Shown piece after piece: positions 18,085 to 26,980 of a stretch of DNA of 64,000 bases (within the stretch, counting starts at the first letter, position 1; each line of letters begins with the position of its first letter). A program made the position numbers and the translations under genes. The notes under the pieces were generated by a model. The model worked only from the letters and a program-made list of their open reading frames with translations, was not told the origin of the DNA and did not search any database. This stretch comes from Pseudomonas cavernicola (GTDB taxonomy: Bacteria; Pseudomonadota; Gammaproteobacteria; Pseudomonadales; Pseudomonadaceae): the NCBI RefSeq assembly GCF_003596405.1, contig NZ_QYUR01000002.1, positions 2,916,140 through 2,980,139 on the forward strand. The letters run 5' to 3'.

Positions 18085-19382
18085 GCCGGCGCACGTCCTT
18101 CTTCCTTGGTGCCGGCCTGTTCCTCGCCCTAGGTCTGCTGGGCATCTATCTGCTCAGCCGCGTATCGCCCTACCAAACCACCATCAAACACGGGCCCGCA
18201 CCGGAAGTTGCCGCCAATCCCTATCTGGCCGCTGAGCACTTTCTCCGCAGCCGGGGCTTGAGCGTGCAGCGTACCGACGGCCTGGAGGTTTTGCCCTCCT
18301 TGCCGAGCCAAGGGCAAACACTGCTGCTGCTCGGCGCGCGTAAGCATATGACTCCGCGGCAAGCCGAACGCGTACTGGAGTGGGCCGCCAAAGGCGGTCA
18401 CCTGCTGTTCGTAGCCGAGCGCGTGTGGGACGAGGACGCAGGTAAAAGTGGCGACCTGCTGCTTGACCGCCTGGAAATCCAGCAGTCCCTGACAGAAGAC
18501 CTCGACGAAGAAGACGAAGAAACCAGCGAGGCTGACGCAGACAGTGCCCAAGCGCCGGCAGACCAAAACGCTGCAAGCGAGGAGGACAACGCGGCCTCGG
18601 CACCCAGCAACGAGCAGGCGCCTGACGCAGATGAGTCGAGCCCGACAGACGAGCAGAGTGTTGATGAGGACCGCTACCCGGAGTTGACCAAGCTGTACCT
18701 GGAGAACGAGAAAGCTCCGGCGTACATCAGCTTCGATACCGACTTTCACCTCTACGATGCCAAGAATCAGGCTCAGGCCTGGGCCAACAGCAGCGACTCC
18801 ACCCACATGCTCCAGCTCAACCACGGCGACGGGCTGATCACCGTGCTGACGGACAGCTGGATCTGGCAAAACCGCGACATTGGCAACTACGACAACGCCT
18901 GGCTGCTCTGGTATCTGACCCAAGACAGCGCCGTCACCTTGCTCTACCGCGCCGACCACGACGACTTGGCCAGCCTGCTACTGCGAAACTTCCCCGAAGC
19001 GCTGGTGGCGCTGGCGCTGCTCATCGCCCTGACGCTCTGGTCGGTCGGCCTACGCCAAGGGCCGTTGCAAGCCCCGGCCAGCCGCGCACGTCGGCAATTG
19101 GCAGAGCACCTGCGCGGCAGTGCTGATTTTATCCGCCGTTGCAGCGGCCAGCAGAGCCTGCTGCAAGCTCTGCAACGCGACATCCAGCGTCAGGCACGCC
19201 GCCGTCACCCCGGTTTCGAACGCCTCGATGTCGCGGCGCAATGGCAGATTCTCGCTCGCCTGACCCGTCTGCCGACCAGCGCCATCAGCCAAGCCATGCG
19301 CCCGCTGCCCCCGCAGCGCCTTTCCGCCACCGACTTCACCCGCCAGGTCGCCCACCTGCAAACCCTTAGGAATGCCCTATGA
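18081..19382 (+). CDS. DUF4350-domain protein with acidic insert
   Basis: 433 residues from the ATG overlapping the previous stop. TM1 at about 7-27, then a DUF4350 (GATase-like fold) region: NPYLAAEHFLRSRGLSV, LLLLGARKHMTPRQAERVLEW and GGHLLFVAERVWDED. Residues about 139-198 form a highly acidic low-complexity insert (LDEEDEETSEADADSAQA...). After it, the fold continues (YISFDTDFHLYDA, DGLITVLTDSWIWQNRDIG), then a second TM (about 300-320) and a basic cytoplasmic tail. Function unknown; it is a constant companion of MoxR/DUF58/DUF4129 genes. Confidence 0.82.
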   Translation: MSRRTSFFLGAGLFLALGLLGIYLLSRVSPYQTTIKHGPAPEVAANPYLAAEHFLRSRGLSVQRTDGLEVLPSLPSQGQTLLLLGARKHMTPRQAERVLEWAAKGGHLLFVAERVWDEDAGKSGDLLLDRLEIQQSLTEDLDEEDEETSEADADSAQAPADQNAASEEDNAASAPSNEQAPDADESSPTDEQSVDEDRYPELTKLYLENEKAPAYISFDTDFHLYDAKNQAQAWANSSDSTHMLQLNHGDGLITVLTDSWIWQNRDIGNYDNAWLLWYLTQDSAVTLLYRADHDDLASLLLRNFPEALVALALLIALTLWSVGLRQGPLQAPASRARRQLAEHLRGSADFIRRCSGQQSLLQALQRDIQRQARRRHPGFERLDVAAQWQILARLTRLPTSAISQAMRPLPPQRLSATDFTRQVAHLQTLRNAL

Positions 19383-20428
19383 GCGAACAGACGCCCGAAC
19401 AGCCAATAACAGAAACCACTGCAAGCGCGGCTGCCAACCCGGCGGCGGCACCTGCAGCCAATCCGGCAGTGCAACGGCAACGCGCCAGCCAGCTGGCCCA
19501 AGCCCTGCGCCAGGAACTGCAAAAGGCCGTGATCGGTCAGAGTGCGGTGATCGACGATGTGCTGACCGCCCTGATCGCTGGTGGCCACGTGCTGGTCGAG
19601 GGCGTGCCCGGGCTCGGCAAAACCCTGCTGGTACGTGCTCTGGCGCGCTGCTTCGGCGGCGAGTTTTCGCGCATTCAGTTCACCCCCGACCTGATGCCCA
19701 GCGACGTCACCGGACATGCCGTGTATGACCTGCAGTCCGAGCAGTTCAAGCTGCGCAAGGGCCCGGTATTCACCAACCTGCTGCTGGCCGATGAAATCAA
19801 CCGCGCCCCGGCGAAAACCCAGGCGGCGCTGCTGGAAGTCATGCAGGAGCGCCAGGTGACCCTGGAGGGTCGTGCGCTGCCGGTGCCGCAACCCTTCATG
19901 GTGCTGGCCACGCAGAATCCCATCGAGCAGGAAGGTACTTATCCACTGCCGGAAGCCGAGCTCGACCGCTTTATGCTCAAGCTGCGCATGGACTACCCGT
20001 TGGTCGACGAGGAACTGAGCATGGTCCGGCAGGTGAGCCGCTCATCCAAGGCCGACATGCTCGAGGTCACGGCACTACGCACCCTGCTGCAAGCCAAAGA
20101 TGTGCAGGCCCTGCAGAAGATCGCCAGTGAGCTGCCGCTGGATGAGCAAGTCCTCGACTACGCCGTCCGCCTGGCCCGCGCCACCCGTAGTTGGCCGGGT
20201 CTGGCCATCGGCGCGGGACCGCGCGCCTCGATCGCCCTGGTGCGTGGCGGCCGTGCGCGGGCGCTGTTGCGCGGTGGCGACTTCGTGATCCCGGACGATA
20301 TCAAGGGCTGCGCCCTGGCCGTGTTGCGCCACCGCATACGGCTATCGCCGGAACTGGATATCGAAGGACTGTCGGTCGATCAGGTGCTCCAGCAGTTGCT
20401 TGATCAGGTCGCAGCGCCACGCCTATGA
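19379..20428 (+). CDS. MoxR-family AAA+ ATPase
   Basis: 349 residues. An Ala/Pro-rich N-terminal extension (1-35) precedes the AAA+ core: Walker A GVPGLGKT (75-82), Walker B LLLADEINRAPAKTQAALLEVM (about 134-155), sensor 1 region VLATQNPIEQEGTYPLPEAELDRFML, and a lid domain with the sensor 2 motif GPRASIALVRGGRARALLRG. MoxR proteins act as chaperones that activate or assemble partner complexes, often through a VWA/DUF58 protein encoded next door, as here. The start overlaps the previous stop by 4 bp. Confidence 0.93.
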   Translation: MSEQTPEQPITETTASAAANPAAAPAANPAVQRQRASQLAQALRQELQKAVIGQSAVIDDVLTALIAGGHVLVEGVPGLGKTLLVRALARCFGGEFSRIQFTPDLMPSDVTGHAVYDLQSEQFKLRKGPVFTNLLLADEINRAPAKTQAALLEVMQERQVTLEGRALPVPQPFMVLATQNPIEQEGTYPLPEAELDRFMLKLRMDYPLVDEELSMVRQVSRSSKADMLEVTALRTLLQAKDVQALQKIASELPLDEQVLDYAVRLARATRSWPGLAIGAGPRASIALVRGGRARALLRGGDFVIPDDIKGCALAVLRHRIRLSPELDIEGLSVDQVLQQLLDQVAAPRL

Positions 20429-20438
20429 AACGTCCCGC

Positions 20439-21770
20439 ATGAAACCGTCCCGCACACTGTTAGTGCTGCTCGGCGGCCTGCTCGGCGCAGCCATCTTGCT
20501 CGGCGCCTTATCGGCGCTGGGAGTCAAGCTGCCCGCAACTCTGCAGCCACTCTGGTGGGGCCTGTTGCTCGCCCTGACGCTGATTGCGCTGGTCGATGCT
20601 GTCTGGCTACACCGCCAGCCCTCACCGCACCTGGAACGCCAATTACCGGGCAACCTGTCGCTAGGCCGTTGGGGCGATGTCCAGCTGACGGCCCACCACC
20701 GCTTCAGCCAGGCGCAAACGCTGGAGGTGTTCGACCACGTGCCCGCCGGTATGGAGTTCGAACACCTGCCGCAACGCATCGAGTTGCACCCCGGCGAGCG
20801 GACTCAATTCAGCTACCGTGTGCGCCCGCTCGTGCGCGGGCACTACAGTTTTCCCCGCTGCGAGCTCCGCCTGCCCAGCCCGCTGCGCCTGTGGCAGGGC
20901 CGACGCTACCTCGAACTTGCCGCTGAGACCCGCGTCTATCCAGACTTCGCCCGCCTCTATGGCGCCCAGTTGATGGCGGTGGACGACTGGCTCAGTCGGC
21001 TCGGGGTGCGCCAGCGCCCACGCCGCGGCCTGGGGCTGGAATTCCATCAACTGCGCGAGTTCCGCGACGGCGACACCCTGCGGCAGATCGACTGGAAAGC
21101 CACCGCACGCAAACGCACCCCGATTGCCCGTGAATACCAGGACGAACGCGACCAGCAAATCATCTTCCTGCTCGATTGCGGTCGCCGGATGCGCAGCCAG
21201 GATGGCGATCTCTCGCACTTCGACCACGCCCTCAACGCCTGCCTGCTGCTCAGCTATGTAGCCCTGCGCCAGGGCGATGCAGTGGGGCTGGCGACCTTTG
21301 CCGGTGACCAGCAGCGCTTCCTGCCGCCGGTCAAAGGCCCGGCACAGCTCAGCGTTTTGCTCAACGCCGTCTACGACCTGGATAGCAGCCAGCGCCCGGC
21401 CGACTTCGCCGCTGCGGTGGACGCCCTGCTCGCCCGCCAACGCCGCCGCGCGCTCGTCGTACTGGTGAGCAACCTGCGCGACGAAGACGACGAGGAATTG
21501 CTCAGTGCGCTCAAACGCCTGGGGCGCCAGCATCGCGTACTGCTCACCAGCCTGCGCGAAGAAGTCCTCGACAAGCTGCGCCAGGCGCCGGTGCAAGGCT
21601 ACGAAGATGCCTTGGCCTACTGCGGCACCGTGGATTACCTGAATGCCCGCGCCGGCCTACACGAGCGGCTAGCCGCCCATGGGGTGCCGGTACTGGATGC
21701 ACGGCCAAGCGAACTCGGGCCAGAGCTGGTCGGGCGTTATCTCGCGTGGAAGAAAGCTGGGGTGTTTTGA
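20439..21770 (+). CDS. DUF58-domain protein (VWA-like), MoxR partner
   Basis: 443 residues from the ATG at 20439, 10 nt after the MoxR stop. Two N-terminal TM segments (about 6-28 and 35-50), then an Ig-like beta region, then the DUF58 core LEFHQLREFRDGDTLRQIDWKATARKRTPIARE followed by a VWA-like strand (IIFLLDCGRRMRSQ), where the metal-site D is kept but the Ser positions are replaced. Probably the scaffold on which the MoxR ATPase acts. Last gene of the unit; no terminator with a T-run follows. Confidence 0.9.
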   Translation: MKPSRTLLVLLGGLLGAAILLGALSALGVKLPATLQPLWWGLLLALTLIALVDAVWLHRQPSPHLERQLPGNLSLGRWGDVQLTAHHRFSQAQTLEVFDHVPAGMEFEHLPQRIELHPGERTQFSYRVRPLVRGHYSFPRCELRLPSPLRLWQGRRYLELAAETRVYPDFARLYGAQLMAVDDWLSRLGVRQRPRRGLGLEFHQLREFRDGDTLRQIDWKATARKRTPIAREYQDERDQQIIFLLDCGRRMRSQDGDLSHFDHALNACLLLSYVALRQGDAVGLATFAGDQQRFLPPVKGPAQLSVLLNAVYDLDSSQRPADFAAAVDALLARQRRRALVVLVSNLRDEDDEELLSALKRLGRQHRVLLTSLREEVLDKLRQAPVQGYEDALAYCGTVDYLNARAGLHERLAAHGVPVLDARPSELGPELVGRYLAWKKAGVF

Positions 21771-21805
21771 TCTGGAATAGAAGCGCTACGCCCGCCTACA
21801 GATTA

Positions 21806-21888
21806 GTAGGGTGGAATCCCCGAAGGGGCTTCCACCGCCGCTAGTCCGATTTGGTGGGTTACGCCGCTGCGCGGCTAATCCACCCTAC
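21806..21888. repeat. GTAGGGTGG...CCACCCTAC palindromic repeat, copy 2
   Basis: An 83-bp element with ends gtagggtggaatcc and taatccaccctac and the internal ttacgccgctgcgcggctaat palindrome. It lies between the DUF58 and PilZ genes, which converge. Confidence 0.75.
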
Positions 21889-21912
21889 CTGCTCACCCGC
21901 CTGAGCGTGGCG

Positions 21913-22269
21913 TTATACCGATGCGGCTAACGGGTGGAAGCTGAAATACAGGCGTAAGGCATCAACCATCTCGACATAGTCCGCCGGTGGCGCGACCAAG
22001 GCGAAACCGGAATCGTAGCCGCCCGGGGTGACATCTTCGCGGCACCACTGACAGGTGGCCGAGAAGTCGATGAGGTGTTGGCCAGCCTGCCCAGGAATCT
22101 TCAAACACATGTCGAAACGCGCGCCCACCAGCATCGGCAGTTGGCTGATCAGCATCAAACCATCCAACGAGACGTTGCCGATGTAACCCATCGGCTTATC
22201 GGTAATGCGGTTGAAGACCTTCAGGTAGTAAGGCAGCTGATGGCGTTCGATTCGGCGTTCAATTCGCAT
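21913..22269 (-). CDS. PilZ-domain c-di-GMP receptor
   Basis: 118 residues, a single PilZ domain. Both ligand motifs are intact: RxxxR at R5-R9 (MRIERRIERH) and NxSxxG at N32-G37 (GNVSLDG). It should therefore bind cyclic-di-GMP; the output partner is unknown. Two other c-di-GMP genes lie in the window (SadC-like cyclase and BifA-like phosphodiesterase). Confidence 0.9.
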   Translation of the reverse strand: MRIERRIERHQLPYYLKVFNRITDKPMGYIGNVSLDGLMLISQLPMLVGARFDMCLKIPGQAGQHLIDFSATCQWCREDVTPGGYDSGFALVAPPADYVEMVDALRLYFSFHPLAASV

Positions 22270-22329
22270 GATGGCAAATCGCTATAAATGGCAACTAAGT
22301 ATGGTCGCACTCTTACAACCGAGCCAGTC

Positions 22330-22752
22330 TCAACCACAGCGGTCGGCCACGCGGTCGGTCAATTGGCGACGAGCGGCGTCTATCTGGGTATCGCTGTAAT
22401 AGACCCGCTGGCCCTGCGCATCGGTTGAATAGTAACGCCCCCCATCGGCTAGCTGCGCCAGCCTATTGCGTAGCTCACGGCACTCTTGCTCACGCTTGTC
22501 CTGGCGCTCTGCCGCTTGGGTCGAAGCCCGCTCCTGCTCCTGCCGACGCGCCTCATAAAACTTCTCGGTGCGCGCCTCGCGCTCGCGGGTGGCGGCATCG
22601 CGTTCGATCACCTGCGGCTTGACCACAATCTGTTCGGCACCCGCAGCCGGGCGCTGATCGAAGTGCACCTGTCCCTGAGCATCGGTCCAACGGTAGATCT
22701 CCGCTGCGGCCAATCCCGGCCACAACAGTACACAACACCACAGGTAACGCAT
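22330..22752 (-). CDS. DUF4124-domain periplasmic protein
   Basis: 140 residues from the ATG at 22752: signal peptide (MRYLWCCVLLWPGLAAAE), then the DUF4124 motif IYRWTDAQGQVHFDQRP, followed by a charged helical region (AATREREARTEKFYEARRQEQE) and a second similar strand (YYSTDAQGQRVYYSD). DUF4124 proteins are abundant in gammaproteobacterial envelopes and have no known activity. Confidence 0.8.
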   Translation of the reverse strand: MRYLWCCVLLWPGLAAAEIYRWTDAQGQVHFDQRPAAGAEQIVVKPQVIERDAATREREARTEKFYEARRQEQERASTQAAERQDKREQECRELRNRLAQLADGGRYYSTDAQGQRVYYSDTQIDAARRQLTDRVADRCG

Positions 22753-22846
22753 GGCTTTCCTCCCTGAAATAAGACTTGAGCTTAGCGCTGTGCAGCAGCC
22801 ACTCAAGCAGGCCACGACCGGCGGCTAGACCACGGCCGAACGGTCA

Positions 22847-23215
22847 TCACAATGACGCTGCAGAGGCCTTGGCCGGCTCCGTCCGGTGGCCGAGTTGCTG
22901 CAAGGTGTCCAGGCGGGCACGGGCACGGTACGCATACTCGCTCGTCGGGTAGCGAGCGATGATGAATTGATAGGTCTGCGCCGCGTCGACAAACAACTTC
23001 TCGCGCTCCAGGCATTGGCCGCGTAGCAACGAGATTTCCGGCTGCAGATAGTTACGTGAGCGGCTCTTACGCTCCGCCTTCGACAACTCCAGCATTACCC
23101 GATCGCAATTGCCGCGACTGTACTCGTGATAGGCATTGTTCAGATGGTAATCGAGCGACCAACGGGTGCAGCCAGCAGCACTCAGGGCCAAGGCCAGAAC
23201 TAGAAAAATTCGCAT
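22847..23215 (-). CDS. Small TPR-like lipoprotein
   Basis: 122 residues starting at the ATG 8 nt after a GGAGG box. Signal MRIFLVLALALSAAGC with a lipobox Cys at residue 16. The rest is helical repeats (LNNAYHEYSRGNCDRVMLELSKAE, AAQTYQFIIARYPTSEYAYRARARL), like the Sel1/YbgF-type TPR scaffold. Probably an outer-membrane-anchored assembly factor; specific function unknown. Confidence 0.7.
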   Translation of the reverse strand: MRIFLVLALALSAAGCTRWSLDYHLNNAYHEYSRGNCDRVMLELSKAERKSRSRNYLQPEISLLRGQCLEREKLFVDAAQTYQFIIARYPTSEYAYRARARLDTLQQLGHRTEPAKASAASL

Positions 23216-23375
23216 GGGCATATCCTCCGATGTGCAGTTTATCGACCGTCTCGGCAAAAACTGCAGATTCCAGAATGCAGCATATCCTCCGATTGGAACT
23301 GCACCGCAGCGCTTGGCTCGCAGCGCTGGCGCTGACTAGACTGGCCGCACCCGGCCCAGGTGCCAAGGAAACATC

Positions 23376-24176
23376 ATGCCCACTCGCCTCGCTCTGTTGG
23401 TCTGCTCTGCCTTGCTGGCCGCCTGTTCTCCCACCACGCCCTTGTTTATCGCCCAGGTCACCACCCACGAGGTGGCCGAGTACAAGACGCTGAAGAGCAA
23501 CCGCATGACGGCGGCGATAGAAGAGGAAGGCGATCTGCTGACTTACAGCGCCATGGCCATCCGCGATGCGAAAAGTGCCCAGGCCGAGCAAACCTACCTG
23601 GCCGGCTACCACGACAAAAAACTCAGCCCTGAAGTCCGCGCCATCGCGCTGTACCAGATTGGCCTGATTTATATGAGCCGCTACAACGATGAGCGCAACG
23701 ACGAGAAGGCACTCAACTGCTTTTATCAGGTGCAGAACGAGTTTCCGGGGACGCGTGCAGCAATGCGCAGCACTGCTCGCATCGAGTTGATCCGCCAGCG
23801 CGCCCAGGAACCGGTGCAGAAAACCTCGCGCGAGCTGCTGGCACATTGGCAACCCAGCCAAAACCTCGACCTCTACCAAGCCAGTCTCGACCCGGATATG
23901 ACCCTGCTGTCGCGTCGCGCGGTGCTCAAGGATCGGGTTGCAGAAGCCGAAGAACTCTACCAACTGGCCCTCAGCGATAGCGGCGTGCAGGCGGACATCA
24001 AGGCAAAAGCGCTCTACCAGTTAGCCCTGATGTACCTCGCCCCCGACAACCCCCACGCCAATCGCGACAAGGCCATCGCTTACCTGCGGCAGTTGCTGGT
24101 GCAGTTTCCGAGCAGCGAACTGACCAGCCAAGCGTCGCGCCATTTGGATCAGGCACTTAACCAGGCGACACCCTAA
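23376..24176 (+). CDS. Tetratricopeptide-repeat lipoprotein
   Basis: 266 residues. Lipobox LLAAC with Cys17, then TPR units: VRAIALYQIGLIYMSRYNDERNDEKALNCF, AEELYQLALSDSG, KAKALYQLALMYLAPDNP and AIAYLRQLLVQFPSSELTSQA. Divergent from the preceding small TPR lipoprotein; the pair may work together in the envelope, which is inference from proximity. Confidence 0.72.
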   Translation: MPTRLALLVCSALLAACSPTTPLFIAQVTTHEVAEYKTLKSNRMTAAIEEEGDLLTYSAMAIRDAKSAQAEQTYLAGYHDKKLSPEVRAIALYQIGLIYMSRYNDERNDEKALNCFYQVQNEFPGTRAAMRSTARIELIRQRAQEPVQKTSRELLAHWQPSQNLDLYQASLDPDMTLLSRRAVLKDRVAEAEELYQLALSDSGVQADIKAKALYQLALMYLAPDNPHANRDKAIAYLRQLLVQFPSSELTSQASRHLDQALNQATP

Positions 24177-24518
24177 GCTGTCACGTTCAAGCCCTGGCGG
24201 CGTCTTTTACCGCCATGCAATGTTGCCATTCCTCGCCATAACTGGCTATGACTCGTCGTGGCGCCTTGCCTGGCGATAAAATCCACTCGCCATCCCCTCG
24301 CCAAATTTATGCGCCGAGGTACTAGGCTTAGTGCACCGAGACCGATGCACTCAAGCCTTTGCAGCACACCGATCGGCAATCTCGCAGAGCGCTTTTGCGG
24401 CGACGCGCCAGGTCCTGCCGGAGCTACAAACCGTTGTTTTAGGTAGTGCAGCGGAACAATGACTACAGCGCCGCAGCATAGTAGCCTCGCACTCTGCTCG
24501 AACCCTGGAGTCCCTCGC
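24177..24518. other. Intergenic region upstream of pyruvate kinase
   Basis: 342 bp with no credible ORF on either strand and no recognised regulatory site. It must contain the pyk promoter. Confidence 0.5.
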
Positions 24519-25970
24519 ATGACCTTCCGTCGCACTAAAATCGTCGCCACCCTCGGCCCGTCCAGCAACTCCCCTGAAGTGCTGGAACAGCTGATCCTCG
24601 CTGGCCTGGACGTTGCCCGCCTGAACTTCTCCCACGGCACCCCGGACGAACACAAGGCGCGGGCGCGCCTGGTTCGCGAGATCGCCGCCAAGCATGGCCG
24701 CTTCGTCGCGCTGCTCGGCGACCTGCAAGGGCCGAAGATTCGCATCGCCAAATTTGCCGATAAACGCATCGAGCTGAAGGAAGGCGACACGTTCCGCTTC
24801 TCCGTCACGCATCCGCGCGATGCCGGTACCCAGGAAGTGGTCGGTATCGACTACCCGGACCTGATCAAAGACTGCAAAACCGGCGACGAACTGTTGCTCG
24901 ATGATGGCCGGGTGGTGATGCGCGTCCAGTCGACGACTGCCGACGAGCTGAACTGCAAAGTCCTGATTGGCGGGCCGCTGTCCGACCATAAAGGCATCAA
25001 CCGCCGTGGCGGAGGCCTAACGGCTCCAGCGCTGACCGCCAAAGACAAGGCCGACATCAAGCTCGCCGCGGAAATGCAGCTGGATTACCTGGCGGTGTCC
25101 TTTCCGCGCGATGCCGCCGATATGCAACTGGCCCGCCGCCTGCGCGACGAAGCCGGTGGTAGCGCCTGGCTGGTGGCGAAGATCGAACGCGCCGAGGCGG
25201 TGGCCGACGACGAAACGCTGGACGGCCTGATCCGTGCCAGTGATGCGGTGATGGTCGCCCGCGGCGATCTCGGCGTTGAAATTGGCGACGCAGAACTGGT
25301 CGGTATCCAGAAGAAAATCATCCTCCACGCGCGCCGCTACAACAAAGCGGTGATCACCGCGACGCAAATGATGGAGTCGATGATCAGCAGCCCGATGCCG
25401 ACTCGTGCGGAAGTCTCCGACGTCGCTAACGCCGCGCTGGACTTCACCGACGCAGTGATGCTTTCAGCCGAAAGTGCCGCCGGTATGTATCCGGTAGAAG
25501 CCGTGACCGCCATGGCACGCATTTGCGTCGGTGCCGAAAAACACCCGACCAACAAACGCTCCAGCCACCGCCTGGGCCAGACCTTCGAGCGCTGCGATGA
25601 AAGCGTCGCCCTGGCGGCGATGTACACCGCCAACCATTTCCCCGGTGTGAAGGCGATCATCAGCCTGACCGAAAGCGGCTACAGCCCGCTGATCATGTCG
25701 CGCATCCGCTCCGAGATCCCGATTTTCGCCTTCTCTCCGCACCGTGAAACCCAGGCCCGTGTGGCCTTGTTCCGCGGCGTCTACACCGTGCCCTTCGACC
25801 CAGCGGCACTGCCGGCGGACAAAGTCAGCCAGGCAGCGGTCGACGAACTGCTCAAGCGCGGCGTGGTACAGAAAGGCGACTGGGTCATCCTGACCAAGGG
25901 CGACAGCTACCACACCACCGGTGGCACCAACACGATGAAGATCCTGCATGTCGGTGATCCGTTGATTTAA
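24519..25970 (+). CDS. pykA: Pyruvate kinase (PykA type)
   Basis: 483 residues from the ATG at 24519 (MTFRRTKIVATLGPSSNSPE, the universal PK N-terminus). The catalytic TIM barrel includes ARLNFSHGTPDEHK, GDLQGPKIR, the ExxE-type KIERAEAVAD and MVARGDLGVEIG, plus the signature AVITATQMMESMISSPMPTRAEVSDVANAALDFTDAVMLSAESA. Converts PEP and ADP to pyruvate and ATP in lower glycolysis. Length matches the PykA form of Pseudomonas. Confidence 0.96.
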   Translation: MTFRRTKIVATLGPSSNSPEVLEQLILAGLDVARLNFSHGTPDEHKARARLVREIAAKHGRFVALLGDLQGPKIRIAKFADKRIELKEGDTFRFSVTHPRDAGTQEVVGIDYPDLIKDCKTGDELLLDDGRVVMRVQSTTADELNCKVLIGGPLSDHKGINRRGGGLTAPALTAKDKADIKLAAEMQLDYLAVSFPRDAADMQLARRLRDEAGGSAWLVAKIERAEAVADDETLDGLIRASDAVMVARGDLGVEIGDAELVGIQKKIILHARRYNKAVITATQMMESMISSPMPTRAEVSDVANAALDFTDAVMLSAESAAGMYPVEAVTAMARICVGAEKHPTNKRSSHRLGQTFERCDESVALAAMYTANHFPGVKAIISLTESGYSPLIMSRIRSEIPIFAFSPHRETQARVALFRGVYTVPFDPAALPADKVSQAAVDELLKRGVVQKGDWVILTKGDSYHTTGGTNTMKILHVGDPLI

Positions 25971-25989
25971 GCGCAGCCGTTGTTAATGA

Positions 25990-26023
25990 AAAGGGCCGCT
26001 CAATGAGCGGCCCTTTGCTTTTG
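25990..26023 (+). terminator. pykA terminator
   Basis: aaagggccgctca / tgagcggcccttt with an extremely short loop, followed by gcttttg. Lies 20 bp after the stop. Confidence 0.9.
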
Positions 26024-26108
26024 TAGGGTGGGTGAAACCCACCATCGACATCAAAGGTGTCGCGATTGCCGACGCGTTGCGCCGGTTGGTGGGTTGCACC
26101 CACCCTAC
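26024..26108. repeat. GTAGGGTGG...CCACCCTAC palindromic repeat, copy 3
   Basis: An 85-bp variant bounded by gtagggtgggtgaaaccca and gggttgcacccaccctac, between converging pykA and the enoyl-CoA hydratase gene. The core differs from the other copies but the ends are the same. Confidence 0.7.
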
Positions 26109-26111
26109 GCC

Positions 26112-26885
26112 CTACGCAAATTTGGAGAAGTCCGGTTTGCGCCGCTGCATAAAGGCCGATAACGCCTCGACGGCTTCCGGCGAACGCAGGCGCTGACCGA
26201 ACAACTCGCCCTCTTCGGCAATCACCTGCCGCAGCGCTTCGCGGCCCGGCGCTTTCATTAAGCGCTTGCTGACCTCCACCGCCGAGGGCGCCAATTGCTG
26301 GAAGCGCAGCGCCATCTCACGGGCTTTAGCCAAGGTGGCCGCGCCATCCTCCAAGGCCGCATTGGCGATACCCCAGGCAACCGCCTGTTCACCGCTAAAG
26401 GACTCACCCAACAGCAGTAGTTCAGCCGCTTTGGCCTGACCGAGCATCTGCGGCAGGATCAGGCTGGAGCCGAACTCCGGGCACAGACCGAGGCTGACGA
26501 AAGGCATTTTCAGCGTGGCATCGCGGCTGACATAGACCAGGTCACAATGCAGCAGCAGCGTGGTGCCGATGCCGACGGCGGCGCCAGCGACGGCCGCGAC
26601 TACCGGTTTCTTCATCTCGAACAAGGCGCGCATAAAGCAGAAAACCGGACTATCCAGCCCTGTTGGCGGCGCCTGGAGGAAGTCGGCGACATCGTTGCCA
26701 CTGGTGAAACACTCGGTGCTGCCGCTGATCAGCACCGCGCGCACGCTCGGGTCGGTATCGGCGGCTTCCAGCACCTCAGCCATGCGGCTGTACATCGCGC
26801 GGGTCAGCGCATTCTTCTTATCCAGGCGATTCAGGCGCAGGGTCAACAGACCCTCTTCGCGCTCAACGACTACATGCTCGCTCAT
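26112..26885 (-). CDS. Enoyl-CoA hydratase/isomerase family protein
   Basis: 257 residues of crotonase fold: LNRLDKKNALTRAMYSRM, ISGSTECFTSGNDVADF, the oxyanion-hole segment KPVVAAVAGAAVGIGTTLLLHCDLVYVS, and FVSLGLCPEFGSSLILPQMLG, where a Glu occupies the usual catalytic position. Substrate chain length unknown. A GAGG box lies about 8 nt before the ATG. It is followed by the ferredoxin-reductase/GGDEF pair on the same strand. Confidence 0.85.
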   Translation of the reverse strand: MSEHVVVEREEGLLTLRLNRLDKKNALTRAMYSRMAEVLEAADTDPSVRAVLISGSTECFTSGNDVADFLQAPPTGLDSPVFCFMRALFEMKKPVVAAVAGAAVGIGTTLLLHCDLVYVSRDATLKMPFVSLGLCPEFGSSLILPQMLGQAKAAELLLLGESFSGEQAVAWGIANAALEDGAATLAKAREMALRFQQLAPSAVEVSKRLMKAPGREALRQVIAEEGELFGQRLRSPEAVEALSAFMQRRKPDFSKFA

Positions 26886-26911
26886 ATCAATCCTCGGGTA
26901 GCGCCCGTGCT

Positions 26912-26980
26912 CAGAACCTGTTCGATATCTGTCTACGCTTGTTCAGGCAAGGCGCTCGACTAGATCTTGAACAGGTTCTC
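26912..26980. repeat. AGAACCTGTTC...GAACAGGTTCT inverted repeat
   Basis: 11-bp perfect inverted ends (26913-26923 and 26969-26979) about 67 bp apart. The right end touches the stop codon of the ferredoxin reductase gene. Its ends match the element after sodB at 49917-49966, suggesting a shared repeat family. Confidence 0.65.
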
